From Isoetes taiwanensis (taxonomy: Eukaryota; Streptophyta; Lycopodiopsida; Isoetales; Isoetaceae): a stretch of DNA of 64,000 nucleotides. Position 1 is the first letter of the stretch; each line of letters begins with the position of its first letter. This document shows positions 28,301 to 39,870 of the stretch, piece after piece. Position numbers and translations under genes: made by a program. The DNA lies in contig JAJEKV010000010.1 in NCBI GenBank assembly GCA_021234155.1, positions 4,872,871 through 4,936,870 on the forward strand. Reading direction: 5' to 3'. Under the pieces are notes generated by a model that saw only the letters and a program-made list of their open reading frames with translations, was not told where the DNA came from and did no database searches.

Positions 28301-28658
28301 CCCTCAAAAAAAAGAAAAGAAAAGAAAAGAAGATGCAAACCCAAATCTCCATATGCCAATTGCCGAAGGTTCGAAGGCAGAAGAAATTTGCACAGGTGGG
28401 ATTGTTTACAAATCAAACCGTGGACATCTATCGAAATGTAAATGGCCGGTGATGCCTCCAGAATTGGGACTGCAGAAAATGACTGCAGAAATTGGGAGTA
28501 CCAGAGCTATTGTCGTATGGGACATGGTTGCAGGCATGGCAGTTAGAGAAACGACCAAGATTGGGGCAGTCAAAATCGCGTCAGAAGATCAGAATGAGGT
28601 CGAAATTGAAGACCAATTACTTGGATATCAGATTGATGGTCATGCCCTGGCCCATTGA
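25344..28658 (+). pseudogene. Copia-like gag ORF split by a retroposon
   Basis: A likely start is the ATG at 25,344 (MKEEVGEPS...), with a one-base shift near 25,464 into the frame that runs on to 25,853. The N-terminal part holds QMEKIQVQIF, then KLKARWLM, as in Copia gag. It contains a 38-residue module twice (CYVEESNVLAEDCLRQT..., CYVGDSNALAKDCLRWT...). After the inserted 2,474 bp the same frame resumes at 28,341 and shows a damaged CCHC-type zinc knuckle (CTGGIVYKSNRGHLSKCKWP), closing at 28,658. The gag protein would coat element RNA. No pol is visible. The family assignment is moderate. Confidence 0.55.
25854..28327 (+). mobile_element. 2.47-kb poly(A) retroposon with 13-bp target duplication
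   Basis: The block is flanked by AGAAGATGCAAAC (25,841-25,853 and 28,328-28,340). It ends in AATAAAAATCTTACCCTC, then an A-rich tail with AAAAG repeats. Removing it rejoins the host gag frame exactly, which confirms the insertion limits. No ORF beyond about 90 codons is present. The sequence contains repeated CTGCACTCACTGCAG motifs (about 26,950, 27,131 and 27,171). It looks like a reverse-transcribed non-coding RNA or a decayed mRNA, moved by LINE machinery. Confidence 0.8.
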
Positions 28659-28659
28659 T

Positions 28660-29253
28660 AGGGGTGGAGGGACAGACAGACAACACCATTTTATAATATA
28701 GGATGATATAGGATAAAAAACCTCGTAGTTCTATTTTTTATGTATAAAAAGCTTTCTACATCTTCAACAACAATCCACTCCGTTGTAGGTATATATGTTC
28801 TTTCAACAATATTTGAAAAGTCAATAGAAATTCAGCCTTGAATCTGAGTGCCTGCATGCATTTAATTTAAGAACCCTATTATCTTTGGGCAACTATATCC
28901 ACGATAGTGCCTGCATTGTAATAACCTCAATATATGCTCTCTATTTGTTTATTAAGCTCTGCTAAGAAAGAACTTCAGTCCTTCAGCTTCAATGGATCTG
29001 CCCATGTCCTAAAGGTGTTGAGATGTGGCAAGCATATGTTGAATCAATATGATGCAAAGACAAAGCCAACATTACGTCCTCACAGAAAGAAACCAAACAA
29101 AAAGATGTAGCAAGACATTGCCAATTACACATCATTCTATGAGCATTTTAAAATTCAAATCTTGCAACACAACCAACGATGAGAAAAAAGCAAACTAAAT
29201 AAGAAAAAAAAAATTCAATAACAAAATGACACCACTTTAGCCTAGAAAAATAA
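28660..29253. other. Spacer sequence, nothing recognised
   Basis: AT-rich, no domain-bearing ORF. It may contain the decayed remainder of the Copia-like element. Confidence 0.35.
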
Positions 29254-29258
29254 ATAAC

Positions 29259-32131
29259 TGTAACAGGCCTGCCAGGTTAACCCTCCAGGTAACCCGAAAT
29301 CCCATCTAACCTTCAATGACAAATTGTTATCCATGAGTTGAATAATGTAATTCTACTGAAGAAATCTTGGTAAAGAATTGAATCTTTGTCTTCAAATCCA
29401 TAGTTAGAAGTACATACATATTTGAAACATAATTGTATAGCCCTCTTGTGGCATATACAAGATAATGATATGCAGTTTAATATCCATAAACTTCAGAAAT
29501 GATAAGGCCTTTCTAAAGACATACAAAGTCCTCATAAGTAAAGACTGCACATAGTTGTGCCCTTCAATTGCCCTGCTACATTCTGCTATCTCTGAAACTG
29601 CTTACACCATGAACATGTGGGGTTAGTCTTAAAGACTAAGTGGGGATTTGAGGCATCTAGAAAATGATGGCATAATCAACAAGAAACATGTACGATGTAC
29701 CAATCACAAGAATAATTCTCAGACTTAGATGCCTCACCTAAGAATCCCTCTATGCTAGAAACCAGCAATGCAGTATTAACACATAACATGAACAATGATA
29801 ATAAGAACCAAAACATCATCAAGCCATCTAAATAAGGTGTAAATGCACATGTCATAACCTTATAATAACCAAGAGATAATCATGAGACCATGAAGAACTA
29901 CGAAATAAGCATGAGATATCCATAAACATGCAGTGCCTACTCCGGTTCTATGAAGGCCACCCGGGCTGATCAGGCCCTGCAGCAAATACGGGCTAGGTAA
30001 GCCTCATGTATACACACCCTCCTAACCCGCGTCTAGCACTAGGGGACCACTTCCAAGCCATGTAGCGCGACGAAGCATCCTCGCTAGGGTGACAACGCCC
30101 GATGTCAAGAACAAGAACAACCGCGAGTCCAAGCCACCGCAAATGGACTCCGGCCCCGGAGAATATGCACTCATGTATCAGCCAAGAATTTAGCATATGC
30201 CCACATGTCAGAGTTTAAACCATGTTTTTCATCATATGATCCAAGAATCAAGAGTCATAATTCATATGCATTTCCTATGCATTTACCAGGAACAACATAG
30301 AACAATGCCAACATTTGCAATGATATCATATACAAATCACATTCATGTTCTACCACATGATGTCAAATAATCAACAAGTACATGCTAACATAATGCAATC
30401 TCGACACATCACCATGGTATCCAAGCATTTAGCATGTCCAGATATATTATACAAGAATACATAAAAGATCTAGCATTTTCCTCCCCATAGGAAAAGCTTA
30501 TTCTAGGATGTCATAATGTCCTATTCCCAAACAATCATGATATCCCTACAATTTACATATAAGGTACAAGGATCATCTAGCAACTACAACATACTTCTAC
30601 CGGCAGGCTTCCCCAAAGTCACTCTCCCCATAAGGAGTGAACATTTTATAGAATATTCCTATGCAATTCAATATGTTAGCGTGCTTTTCTTACTAATAAA
30701 TTAATTACATAACTTAGCATTTTATTTGGCCAACAATACTCTATGCCATTGCCATACTGAAGAAGCCCCCATAAGCTTCTTTAGGCCGCTTTGGCATACA
30801 TTCTCTTACTATCTATCTAAAAGATTAACATATCTCACATAACCTCCACGGTTATTTCTTAGCAGTGCAATTCCCTATCATAGTTTATTTTAGCATCTTA
30901 ACTTCAATCTAATCACCAAAGACATATATACATCTTTGTCTACCTTCTAAATTAGCTTCTTGTCTCATGGAGCCGATGGCGCCTTTCGTGCCCTTGTTAG
31001 AACCTCCATGCAGCCCCCATAAGCTACATAATCTCCAGGTTCCAATTGAGTTCTGGCTTCTCCGAGCAGAACAATCTCTATATTGATGTTGCCAGGATCC
31101 CCTTTACTATATACAAGGTCTGCTCTACTATCTACAATTCTAAGGACTATTCCCAGGCTTCTTACAATATGCTTAGCTCAGTTCTTACTTCCTCTTATAT
31201 ATTAATGTGGCAAAAGACATTCAATCCCACATTATCACATTCAGAATCACCCATATTCCTTTATACTCTCAATTCAAGACATTAAATCATGATTCTCTTT
31301 CAACATCAAAAACAATCTAAGCAATCTAAGCTTCTCCTGGTGTAAGCGGCAAACCACCCACCTGAGAACCACTTCAATGATGATCCTTTGACTCCTTATA
31401 TCTGTTTTCTTCTCAAAATATCCCCTCCTTTCAGCTCCTAGCTCCCGGGGGGTGCACACAGAAAAAACCGTACAAAACATGTGCGTGTATGGTAGGGGAT
31501 TTTTTTTGGGCCAAAACCGTACCGTACCATACCGTATAAGTATGGGAGGGGATTTTTTTTGCTTTAATTCCATATATATTTGTAAGGAAATATGGTAGGG
31601 GTATATGAAATATAAGGGATATCTTTGTAGGAGAATCCCATATAAGGGATAATTTCTCTTGACCCTATGCACGCACATGCCATATAGACTTCACATTGTG
31701 TGCACCCCCCGGGTCCTAGCTCTAGGAAGCAAGCTGCATAAAGAGATACAATGGTGCAGTCAATTCTGATATAGCTTCACTCTTTCTGCCATATCTCCCT
31801 CATACGAATGAATTTCGGCCTTATTAGATCCAATTCAGAAATCTGATTTAAAACTCTTTCCAAAAAAGTAAGAACTGCCTGAATTAGATCTCGGATTGCC
31901 GAGATATGATGTTCCAAATTTTGGCCAGCAAAACTGCCCCAAATTGCTCCTTCTGCCTCCTTCTAGAAACCCTCATAAAAGATGATGCCTTTTGGTTTTA
32001 CCACATGAATTTAGTATAAACTCCTCATATATAGTATGTATTTCGGATGTAATGATCAATTGAAATATTTTCCATACGCATCAATAATGAAATGTAAATT
32101 ACATGCCTGCTAACGGGCTAAGCTCGTTACA
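29259..32131. mobile_element. Solo LTR of about 2.87 kb
   Basis: The block begins TGTAACAGGCC and ends GCTCGTTACA, so it has TG...CA ends with TGTAAC/GTTACA inverted termini. It is flanked by the 5-bp direct repeat ATAAC (29,254-29,258 and 32,132-32,136). No gag or pol lies inside. These are the marks of an LTR left after recombination between two LTRs. A 270-bp MITE is nested at 31,444. Strand cannot be fixed because no internal region remains. Confidence 0.75.
31444..31713. mobile_element. 270-bp hAT-like MITE
   Basis: Perfect 17-bp terminal inverted repeats (CCCGGGGGGTGCACACA at the left) are flanked by the exact 8-bp direct repeat TCCTAGCT (31,436-31,443 and 31,714-31,721). An 8-bp duplication is typical of the hAT superfamily, though the terminus is not the common CAGGG. 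There is no coding capacity. It sits inside the solo LTR and so is younger than that LTR. Confidence 0.85.
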
Positions 32132-32221
32132 ATAACTCAACAACAAAAGAGACCACTTCACGATACAACAAATTAGATGGCCAATCAAGAAGTACTCGTA
32201 TCTTAAAAGAAGCAAAATTTA

Positions 32222-32612
32222 ACAACAGCAAAAACCAAACCATTCCTAAATCAACATTTCATTTTCCTAATATAAGTACATATTCATTTTATGCTTAACA
32301 ACAACAAAAACCAAAACATTCATAAATCAACATTTCGTTTTTCTACTGTAAATACATATTCTACTTAATGCCTAGCATAATGGCTTTAATCTAGCCTTTA
32401 ATATTATAAATACATATTCTATTTGGCTAGCATAATGGCTTCAATCTAGCCTTTAATATGTAGATGCCCAATTTGAAGCTTTCTTGAACAATCTAACCTA
32501 ACCAAATGCGAACCTGGACCCGAGCCTAAAATTGCCCATGCTTTCTTAATCAATATAACCTAAATGCAAAACTGGATCCGAGCCTAAAACTGCCCAAGCT
32601 TCCTATTGCGTC
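32222..32612. repeat. Series of three adjacent local tandem duplications
   Basis: Three different short sequences are each present twice in a row: CAACA-CAAAAACCAAA... (about 72 bp, 32,222-32,365), AAATACATATTCTA...AGCATAATGGCTT (about 60 bp, 32,349-32,460), and AACCTAA...AAATGC...GAGCCTAAAA (about 75 bp, 32,490-32,612). No ORF is present. Confidence 0.6.
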
Positions 32613-32819
32613 TTTATGTTAGTATCTATGGTTTTCTTATGATTTGATGAATGTATAGTGAGGTGTACTAATATATATATTTAGAGTGCGCATATGTTAG
32701 GCATTGATATTTATGATGCGTTTAATGGTTAACGCCCAATTCTGTAGATGTATATACTTGCTATTTGTAGAACTTCTCCTTTGTATGCAAGCATCGAGCT
32801 CATGCTCTATAGGGTTTCC

Positions 32820-33117
32820 ATTTTCCATTCTACACTATGAGGTCGGACCAGAGCGAAGGGAATTATTGAAGGCTAAATTTCTGATGAATATTGACTCGTT
32901 TGTCCAATGGCCTCCAAAATCCTATGAAGAAAATGGCCTAGGGCCTCCTGCAAACAATGGGGTCGGATCTGGCATCAGATTATTCTTGTTTCTGTAATGT
33001 TTTAATTCCAAACTATAATGGAAGCTCCTTTCTGTGCCACTGACTCTTACTTATTTATCTGTGGCAGGTGTTAAGGTTGTTAGATGAGACAAATGGCGGT
33101 GTAAGGGATGCAGCTAG
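32820..33117 (+). pseudogene. Unidentified gene fragment cut by LINE A copy 3
   Basis: An open stretch (32,820-32,999) reads GPERRELLKAKFLMNIDSFV and on. After a possible acceptor at about 33,067 comes VLRLLDETNGGVRDAAS, which has a HEAT-repeat feel and a loose likeness to plant CLASP. The reading ends where LINE A copy 3 begins (33,117). I do not recognise the first part. It may be exon debris of a lost gene. Confidence 0.3.
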
Positions 33118-33560
33118 TATAGAATAGAATAAAATAGATTTTTATCATCCCCGGAGACCAATTGGCCTATGGGACCCAAACAAAAAGAGAGCAGCAAGCG
33201 TATTACTGTCAGCATTAAAAAACCCGCACCCCGAAGGGTTTTCGAGGGAAAAACCTTAGCAGTAATAAGTATGATGGTACACTGTACAGTTGTATAAGAC
33301 AATTCAGTACTGCCCCGGAGGATATAACTGGGTTCGTGTATCTATAACCTCCTAGAGGTATGACCCCAACAAGCCCACGGAGTCCGTATTCAATAACTCA
33401 TGCAGCGGCTGGTCAGACGCAACTAACCGAACATATTGCGCCCATATATGGGCAAACACTGGGCAGATCTGAAGGTCATGACATTCATCTTCAATGGCAC
33501 CCTGGTGGCAACATTGACAAAGCCTATCTTCTCGTGCTTCCCGAGTCCCATGCAATTAAT
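33117..33560 (-). mobile_element. LINE A copy 3, 5' truncated
   Basis: From a TAGAA-type tail, the - strand runs through the 3' UTR into the C-terminal ORF2 end. There the zinc-knuckle motif RLCQCCHQGAIEDECHDLQI is readable (33,555-33,352). Compared with copy 4 it lacks everything upstream of the knuckle region. It interrupts the fragment at 32,820-33,117. Confidence 0.8.
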
Positions 33561-34780
33561 TGCTCGATTACTTTACATTGGCATCTCATTCAATAGAATT
33601 ATCAACCCTAATTTGTTCTTGCCAACCCAACCTTCTTTGGAAAATAATAACTCCACATTGGCATAATTTATAGCAAAAGCTGGGATCAATCCTGATCTGC
33701 ATGTATGGACTAGCAGCATAAATGTGCTTGTGCAGCCACAACTATGACTATGCTTGAATCGAAAAGAACGTCCATGTTTTTCTTATCTTTTCTTTCATAG
33801 ATAGATGTAGCATTCTTTTAATATCTATACCATGTACGTAGCTTTCAGATAAGTTTGTTTCTAAAAAATACGCCTACAAAAAATTATCGAACATGGTCTT
33901 CCTAAAGGATGCTCCGCAAATGTTGCCTCTTGCCCTGCAAATATCGGCAACTTTCTTGATATTTTTTGCAAAAAAAAAGTTTGGGAAATGGGCTTAAAAA
34001 ATAGGTGAACTTAGCTATTTCCGGGTAGGGTAACATAAAATCCCCCACCCATCCAAAAAAAAAAAAAAAAAAAAAACCCACAAATATATTATAGAAGATT
34101 CTATAAAGGGCACTAAATCCAACGGTTCCATCGTAGTCAGATGCATCTGCCTTCTTTCTTCATGGGTTTAAAATGGTAACAAGCTAAGGAATAGCATTCG
34201 ATAAACCTCTCGCTTCTTTTTGGCATTCTTGCAAATTTTGATTTTGTCTTATTTCTCATTCTTCTCACCATTGCCTGCAGCTTTGATTTTGTTTTGTTTT
34301 TCATTTCTTCTTCAAAATTCTAGACACGGTTTCTTAATGTATACTCCCATAAGTTGTTTCCTGCAATGATAACAGGAGTCCCTATTGAGATATTGAACAT
34401 TGATTTTTCTAATGGACTTTAGTCATGAACTCTTCTCTGAAGTGTTATAAGCATTTATGCTAACAGATTTCTATTGGATTGTCATGTTCTGAGGTCTTCA
34501 TTCATTTCCTTGGACAATAATTTGTCTAGTTTCTTGTATGTGGAGAAGGATTTTCTCTAGCGCTTTAAACATAGAGAGGAAAAGCAAGTCGACTTACACT
34601 ATTTGAAGAAGAGTTATGAATAGACTTCTTATTAGGGAAAGAATTGTATCTTGAAGTGTCCCTTACCACTATTTGTAGTCCACTCAATTTTGTTTCTTTT
34701 AGAATTTCCATGTTAGTCTATCCTAACTGTGGTAATTTACTTATGTGGATTATTCGAGGTAATTTTATTGCCGAAATATT
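33560..34780. other. Spacer sequence, nothing recognised
   Basis: AT-rich, with a 22-A run at 34,055-34,076. No coding region or repeat was recognised. Confidence 0.35.
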
Positions 34781-34799
34781 GTTTATGCAGAGAACAAAT

Positions 34800-35215
34800 A
34801 TAAAAGCCATTTGGATTGCTTAAGTTGTTCAATCTCTGCCACTTGAAAAGAAGCGACAACTCATTGCAGCTCTTGAGCTCTTCCAACAAATGCTGATGGA
34901 ATGTGTCAAAAAGCCTGATAAGCTCACATTTATAAGCATCTTTGATGCCCATCGATTTAGATGTCAGTGGCACAACATTCATTAGTATGTATAAGAATTA
35001 TAAGAACTGAAAGTTGAAGGATGCAACAAGTGCATTTGACAGAATATACAAGCATAACATATTTTTGAATGGCCATCATCACATCATATGCTCAAAATGG
35101 CTATGGAAAGAAGCACTTGAGATATTTTGGGTGTTGTATCTCAAAGGTTAGATATTAACTGAAGCACCCTTGGAAACATGCTTTAGGCTTGCAAGCATGC
35201 TAGGTATGAGGATTT
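34800..35215 (+). pseudogene. PPR gene remnant
   Basis: Translation in shifted frames gives ALELFQQMLMECVKKPDKLT, then KDATSAFDRIYKHNIF, then KEALEIFWVLYLKG. This is the order and spacing of consecutive plant PPR motifs (RNA-binding repeats of organelle editing and splicing factors). Stops and shifts separate the motifs, so it is a dead remnant. It lies just outside the right NRAMP arm. Confidence 0.65.
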
Positions 35216-36691
35216 CATGCCCATTCTTGTGCATTTTATTTGAAGCACTTTGTAGCTAGAGTTATTATATATATCTTATGTACCACTGATTGAATTAGGT
35301 ACGATATTACTATGAGTTGAATGCCCACGTTAATGACCTCGCTTGTAACTAGTATCACAATTGGATTTCAAATAATCTGTATTTTCTATTTAGTTATTTC
35401 TTGAATTTCTATATTCCTTTGTTTTGGTCTCATGGGCCCAAAATCTTTTAACCACATAACACAAACTATATATTAAACAACTTCTATACAAGATTAGTTG
35501 GTCACATTTGTTCCCCTTGTTTCCCTTCAAATCACAAATCATGAACTTGTTTACAATACTCTGAAGTTGTCTACGCATTTTGATGGATGCAACTATATCA
35601 ATTCATCAATTGTAGCTAGTCACCAACACCTTTATTTTGTTAAGCAAGGTTCTAAGGTGAGAATATGCTTATATTTACATGATGCGATCATGTTTATCTA
35701 GTAATATTTTTATCCACTTTTAAAAGTCAAGGAATGGTCAAATGATATCAAAATCATGAGAATAAGAACAATGGATATTCTACATGAGGATGGATACACT
35801 CTTTTGATACTCAACATAAGTATAGAATATAGCATACCAATTAACTAGGGAGAGAAATATTTTACCTAAGAACCTTTAACATGAGCTTTAATTTATTCCT
35901 TTGCACTTGTAAATGTTAGTTGACTATGAAATATGCCATTATTAAGTAGTAGTAATATGAATAGTCCCTTATGCAATTTTAGCTAATTGTCTTTTCTATT
36001 GATTAGGAAAGATTGCCTTGTTTATACAAATTGATAAGAATAACGCAAAAAGTATACATACTGCACATGATGTTTCATTTAGAATATGACTCATATATCT
36101 TTTTAACTCATACAAGAATGCATAAACCCCCAAGAACTCGGTGGAGCAAGATTTCATCCAACATGTTTAGTTGACTACGACATTTGTTCCCAAGGACTGG
36201 GATACAGAAATGCACATGCTGTCTCAATGATATATGGCTTTTGTATCTTTTAAAACATATAAGAATGCATAAACCTTACCAGTGCCGTGATGAAAGCCAA
36301 AGCAAGGATACTATGAGAGATGGTTTAATGTGTATACAATGTATACAATGTGTAGGTAGGTGTATGCCTACACAGTAGATAAACCCTTTGTTTGTCTGGT
36401 CCACTTTAGAAATTGCTGGTCTAAAATCTTGGATGCTGGAAAAAATCCGATAGAAAAAAACGTTGTTTAATGTAAAATCCGGTATATTTGTATCTTGTTA
36501 TGAATATATCCGGTACATATTTTATGTAGGCGGAAAATTATCTGGTGAAGGCTGCGGAGTTTTTTGAACCTGATAAGCTTGTATAATTGTTTAGATGGTT
36601 TAGATGGCATGTCATGTTGGACTTAATAAATAGCCAGCTAGTTCACCACCAAGTCTAATAAGTAGATAAAAGGTTGAGATTGTTCATCCTA

Positions 36692-39174
36692 ATGTTTCCT
36701 TCAGTGTTAACTTTAGAACGTATAGCTGAAGTAGATACTGATGAATATGAATCTGACGAGGCTACCGCCCAAGTTGATGTGCCAGATGTAATCTTCGCAC
36801 TCAAATCTTAGCAGTTCATTGCTTCATCATATTATGTGCTTTGATCCAATTCAACATGCTTTTTGCAGAAAGGAGGATGGAAGAAACTAGTTGCATTTTT
36901 TGGTCCAGGGTTTTTGATTTGCGTCGCATATATTGATCCTGCTAACTGTGAGTTCGATCAGTCCAAAAGCATTACGCATTTGCATTTCACATTTTACATT
37001 TGATGATCAAGTCTTTCCGTTTACAGTTCAGACTGATCTTCAAGCAGGAGCCCGTTACCATTTCCAGGTAAGGAAATACGTAAATTTTTTCCTTTATAAG
37101 CTTGTGGAAGAAAACGTCTGCCAGATCCACAGCTAAAGACGGATTTTTGCAGTTACTATGGGTCATTTTGGCTTCTACAATTTCCGGTCTCATAATCCAG
37201 TCTCTGGCCGCAAGGCTTGGAGTTGTGACAAGTAAGCGTGATTCTTTTCCGGAAAGAAACAAAAACAGATGGAACATGTAAAGATTTGTGGTAATACCAA
37301 CCGCAGGGAGGCATTTAGCAGAGCATTGCAGAATGGAATACTCAAGAAAAACAAGCATTGTACTATGGTTATTAGCAGAGGTGACAATAGTTGCAAATGA
37401 CATTCCTGAAGGTATAATACGCCATCATGTTCCATAAACTTCCATAGCCTAAAACCCATGTTCAAAATATTTATTTGCAGTCATAGGAACCGCTTTTGCC
37501 CTAAATATTCTTTTCCATTGTCCAATATGGGCCGGAGTTCTTGTGACAGGGTCCAGTACTCTTCTTCTTTTAGCTTTACAGCAATATGGAGTAAGCTATA
37601 TTCTAACTGCAGACCTCTATGTTTTGACCATGAGATGAGACGGTTTTCTCACTAAAATTGGCAGGTAAGAAAGCTGGAGTTTATAAGCGTCCTTCTCGTG
37701 ATGATCATGGCAGTCTGTTTCTTTGTGGAAATGGGTTATGTGAAGCCAGATCCTAAACAAGTGTTACACGGTATGTTTATACCCAGTTTAAAAGGAGATG
37801 GTGCCACTGGAGTAGCCATATCTCTTCTTGGAGCCATGATCATGCCGTGAGACTTTTGCCCTCTTCTTTACAATTAAATCCCCAACTTCGTTCCATATTT
37901 CTGAACGTTTGCCCTTGCAGACATAACCTTTTCCTTCATTCTGCATTGGCCCTGACAAGAAACATACCCTTGAACACCAAAGCTATCGAGGTGAATATTT
38001 GAGCTCTAATCCTAATTAGGCTCTGTTTAATCACCCATTTTGTTCTGCAGGATGGCTGCTGGTACTACACCATTGAGACTGCATTTGCACTGTTTATAGC
38101 CTTCTTGATCAATGTTGCTGTTATATCTGTAAGCGGAACTATCTGCAATGATATGGAACTGTCTACAGAAAATCAGGCCAGATGCGGAGACCTGGGCCTA
38201 AATGCAGCCTCATTTCTTCTGAAGGTCAGATTAATCTGACGTATACTCTGTGCTCCGTTTATATACTGCTCTAACCTTTCTTTCTTTTTTGCTTTAGAAT
38301 GTGCTAGGAAAATGGAGCAGAATAGTCTTTGGAGTAGCCATTCTTGCATCAGGGCAGAGTTCCACCATAAGTGGCACATATGCTGGACAGTATGTTATGC
38401 AGGTAATGTTGAAGCTAGGTGTTTTTCTGTTTTGAACTTTTTCAAAGAGGTTGAGATATTGCAGGGGTTCTTGAATCTGCGCTACAAAGCATGGATACGC
38501 AACCTCATCACTAGATCTGTTGCTATTGTCCCAAGTTTGATTGTTGCAATAATGGGGGGATCCTCTGGAGCTGTAAAACTGATCATCATCAGCTCTGTAA
38601 GTTTCTATACTTTTAACTAATGATCTTGATTTTAATTCACAAATTTGTAACAGGCTTCTTTTTGCAGATGGTTTTGTCTTTCCAACTACCCTTTACCCTA
38701 GTCCCCCTCCTCAAATTCACGAGCAGCGAAGTAAAGATGGGGCAGCATGTAAATCATAAAGTTGTAAGGGGTTTATTTTTGGCTTCTAATTCCAATTTTG
38801 ATATAGATAATTTTGAAGAACGAGTTTGTACTAAATATTTTGGTCTTCAGATTATGATCATAACATGGTTAATTGGATTTGGCGTGATGGGGATCAATGT
38901 CTACTTTTTAACAGCTTCATTTGTGCAATGGATTCTACATGGAAGTATGATGAAGGGATGGAGAATAAAAATTGGAATTCTTGGGTTTTCTGCAATTGCA
39001 TTTTATGTTACAGCTGTTGCATACCTTGCAATCCGAACTGAAAAACAGAAGACATATATCATTCCACCTATTGAGGACAAAGAAGAGGCTGTATTTGATG
39101 AAAACGATTTAAGTAGATCTGAACTGCCTACCCTACCTAGAGAGGACATAAGAAAACTTCAGCTTCCCGATTAA
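36692..39174 (+). CDS. NRAMP: NRAMP metal-ion transporter, copy 2 (complete)
   Basis: This gene has the same role and family as copy 1. Exons are 36692-36787, 36869-36947, 37027-37067, 37153-37231, 37307-37411, 37481-37590, 37665-37846, 37921-37990, 38051-38224, 38298-38402, 38465-38596, 38668-38760 and 38851-39174. All are GT-AG and the sum is 1,590 nt (529 aa). The N-terminus [20 protein letters not shown] is cytosolic and acidic, two residues longer than copy 1. The TM1 motif is DPAN (55-58), the TM6 motif MPH (230-232). [20 protein letters not shown] is present, and the tail ends [16 protein letters not shown]. No frameshift or premature stop is seen. Exons 10-11 and the introns around them are almost identical to copy 1, while other introns differ by roughly a tenth. 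Confidence 0.93.
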
Positions 39175-39539
39175 AATTATTCCCCAAGCTGTACCAATAC
39201 ACAGAATTCATATCCATACAAAATTGCTTGTTGCTGGGTCCATTTATGTGCACTCCATGTACAAATGACAAACCTATTTACTTGCCATGAATGCCTCTAC
39301 CTTTAGATCTCCAAATCATTAAGTTGGTGAGTATTTTAAATTTGATTGTGTTCAGTTGGCATGGTTTTAGATCTTATCCGCAATTTTGTATAAATTTGCA
39401 AGTGACTCAGGCAATGTCTAATTCTTTTGCATTGGGCAACTTTTCACAAGACTTCACATGTATAATTGCTTGAGGCAATGGCAATTGTGTTCCCATATTT
39501 TAAAGCAATGCACATGGACATACTAAAGCAATTAGCAGG

Positions 39540-39870
39540 TTTCCATCTTGCTTGAGGCTTCTTCTATTAGCTTGTAAGCAAATTGCATTTTAGACTTAAA
39601 TGCAAATGCAATTTGGGTTGTTGGAACAACCATATTTTTATAGTTTGGGTAATTGGATAAGCAGTGGCGCAAGGTGCCAGAACAAATGATATACTTGACA
39701 AATGCCAAACTTGGCATGAGCAGCAATGATTGCATTCTATGTTCAAGACTGCAACATTATCAAATGCTTGTTTTGCATTAACAAGACTTCTACAAGCAGC
39801 AAATAGACGAATAAGCTGGTTGCCTAAGATGGAAGCAAAGTTCAAAATAATTGGACTTGCGTAGCACATT
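39540..39870 (-). pseudogene. PPR gene fragment in the right arm
   Basis: The - strand reads LGNQLIRLFAACRSLVNAKQ followed by AFDNVA, the counterpart of the fragment at 16,380-16,500. It is an unlinked PPR repeat with no start or further motifs. Confidence 0.6.

Noticed and set aside
38312-38620. 102-codon ORF identical at 17,565-17,873 and 38,312-38,620
   Set aside because: It reads exon 10 of NRAMP out of frame and through introns. The identity reflects the duplicated gene, not a protein.
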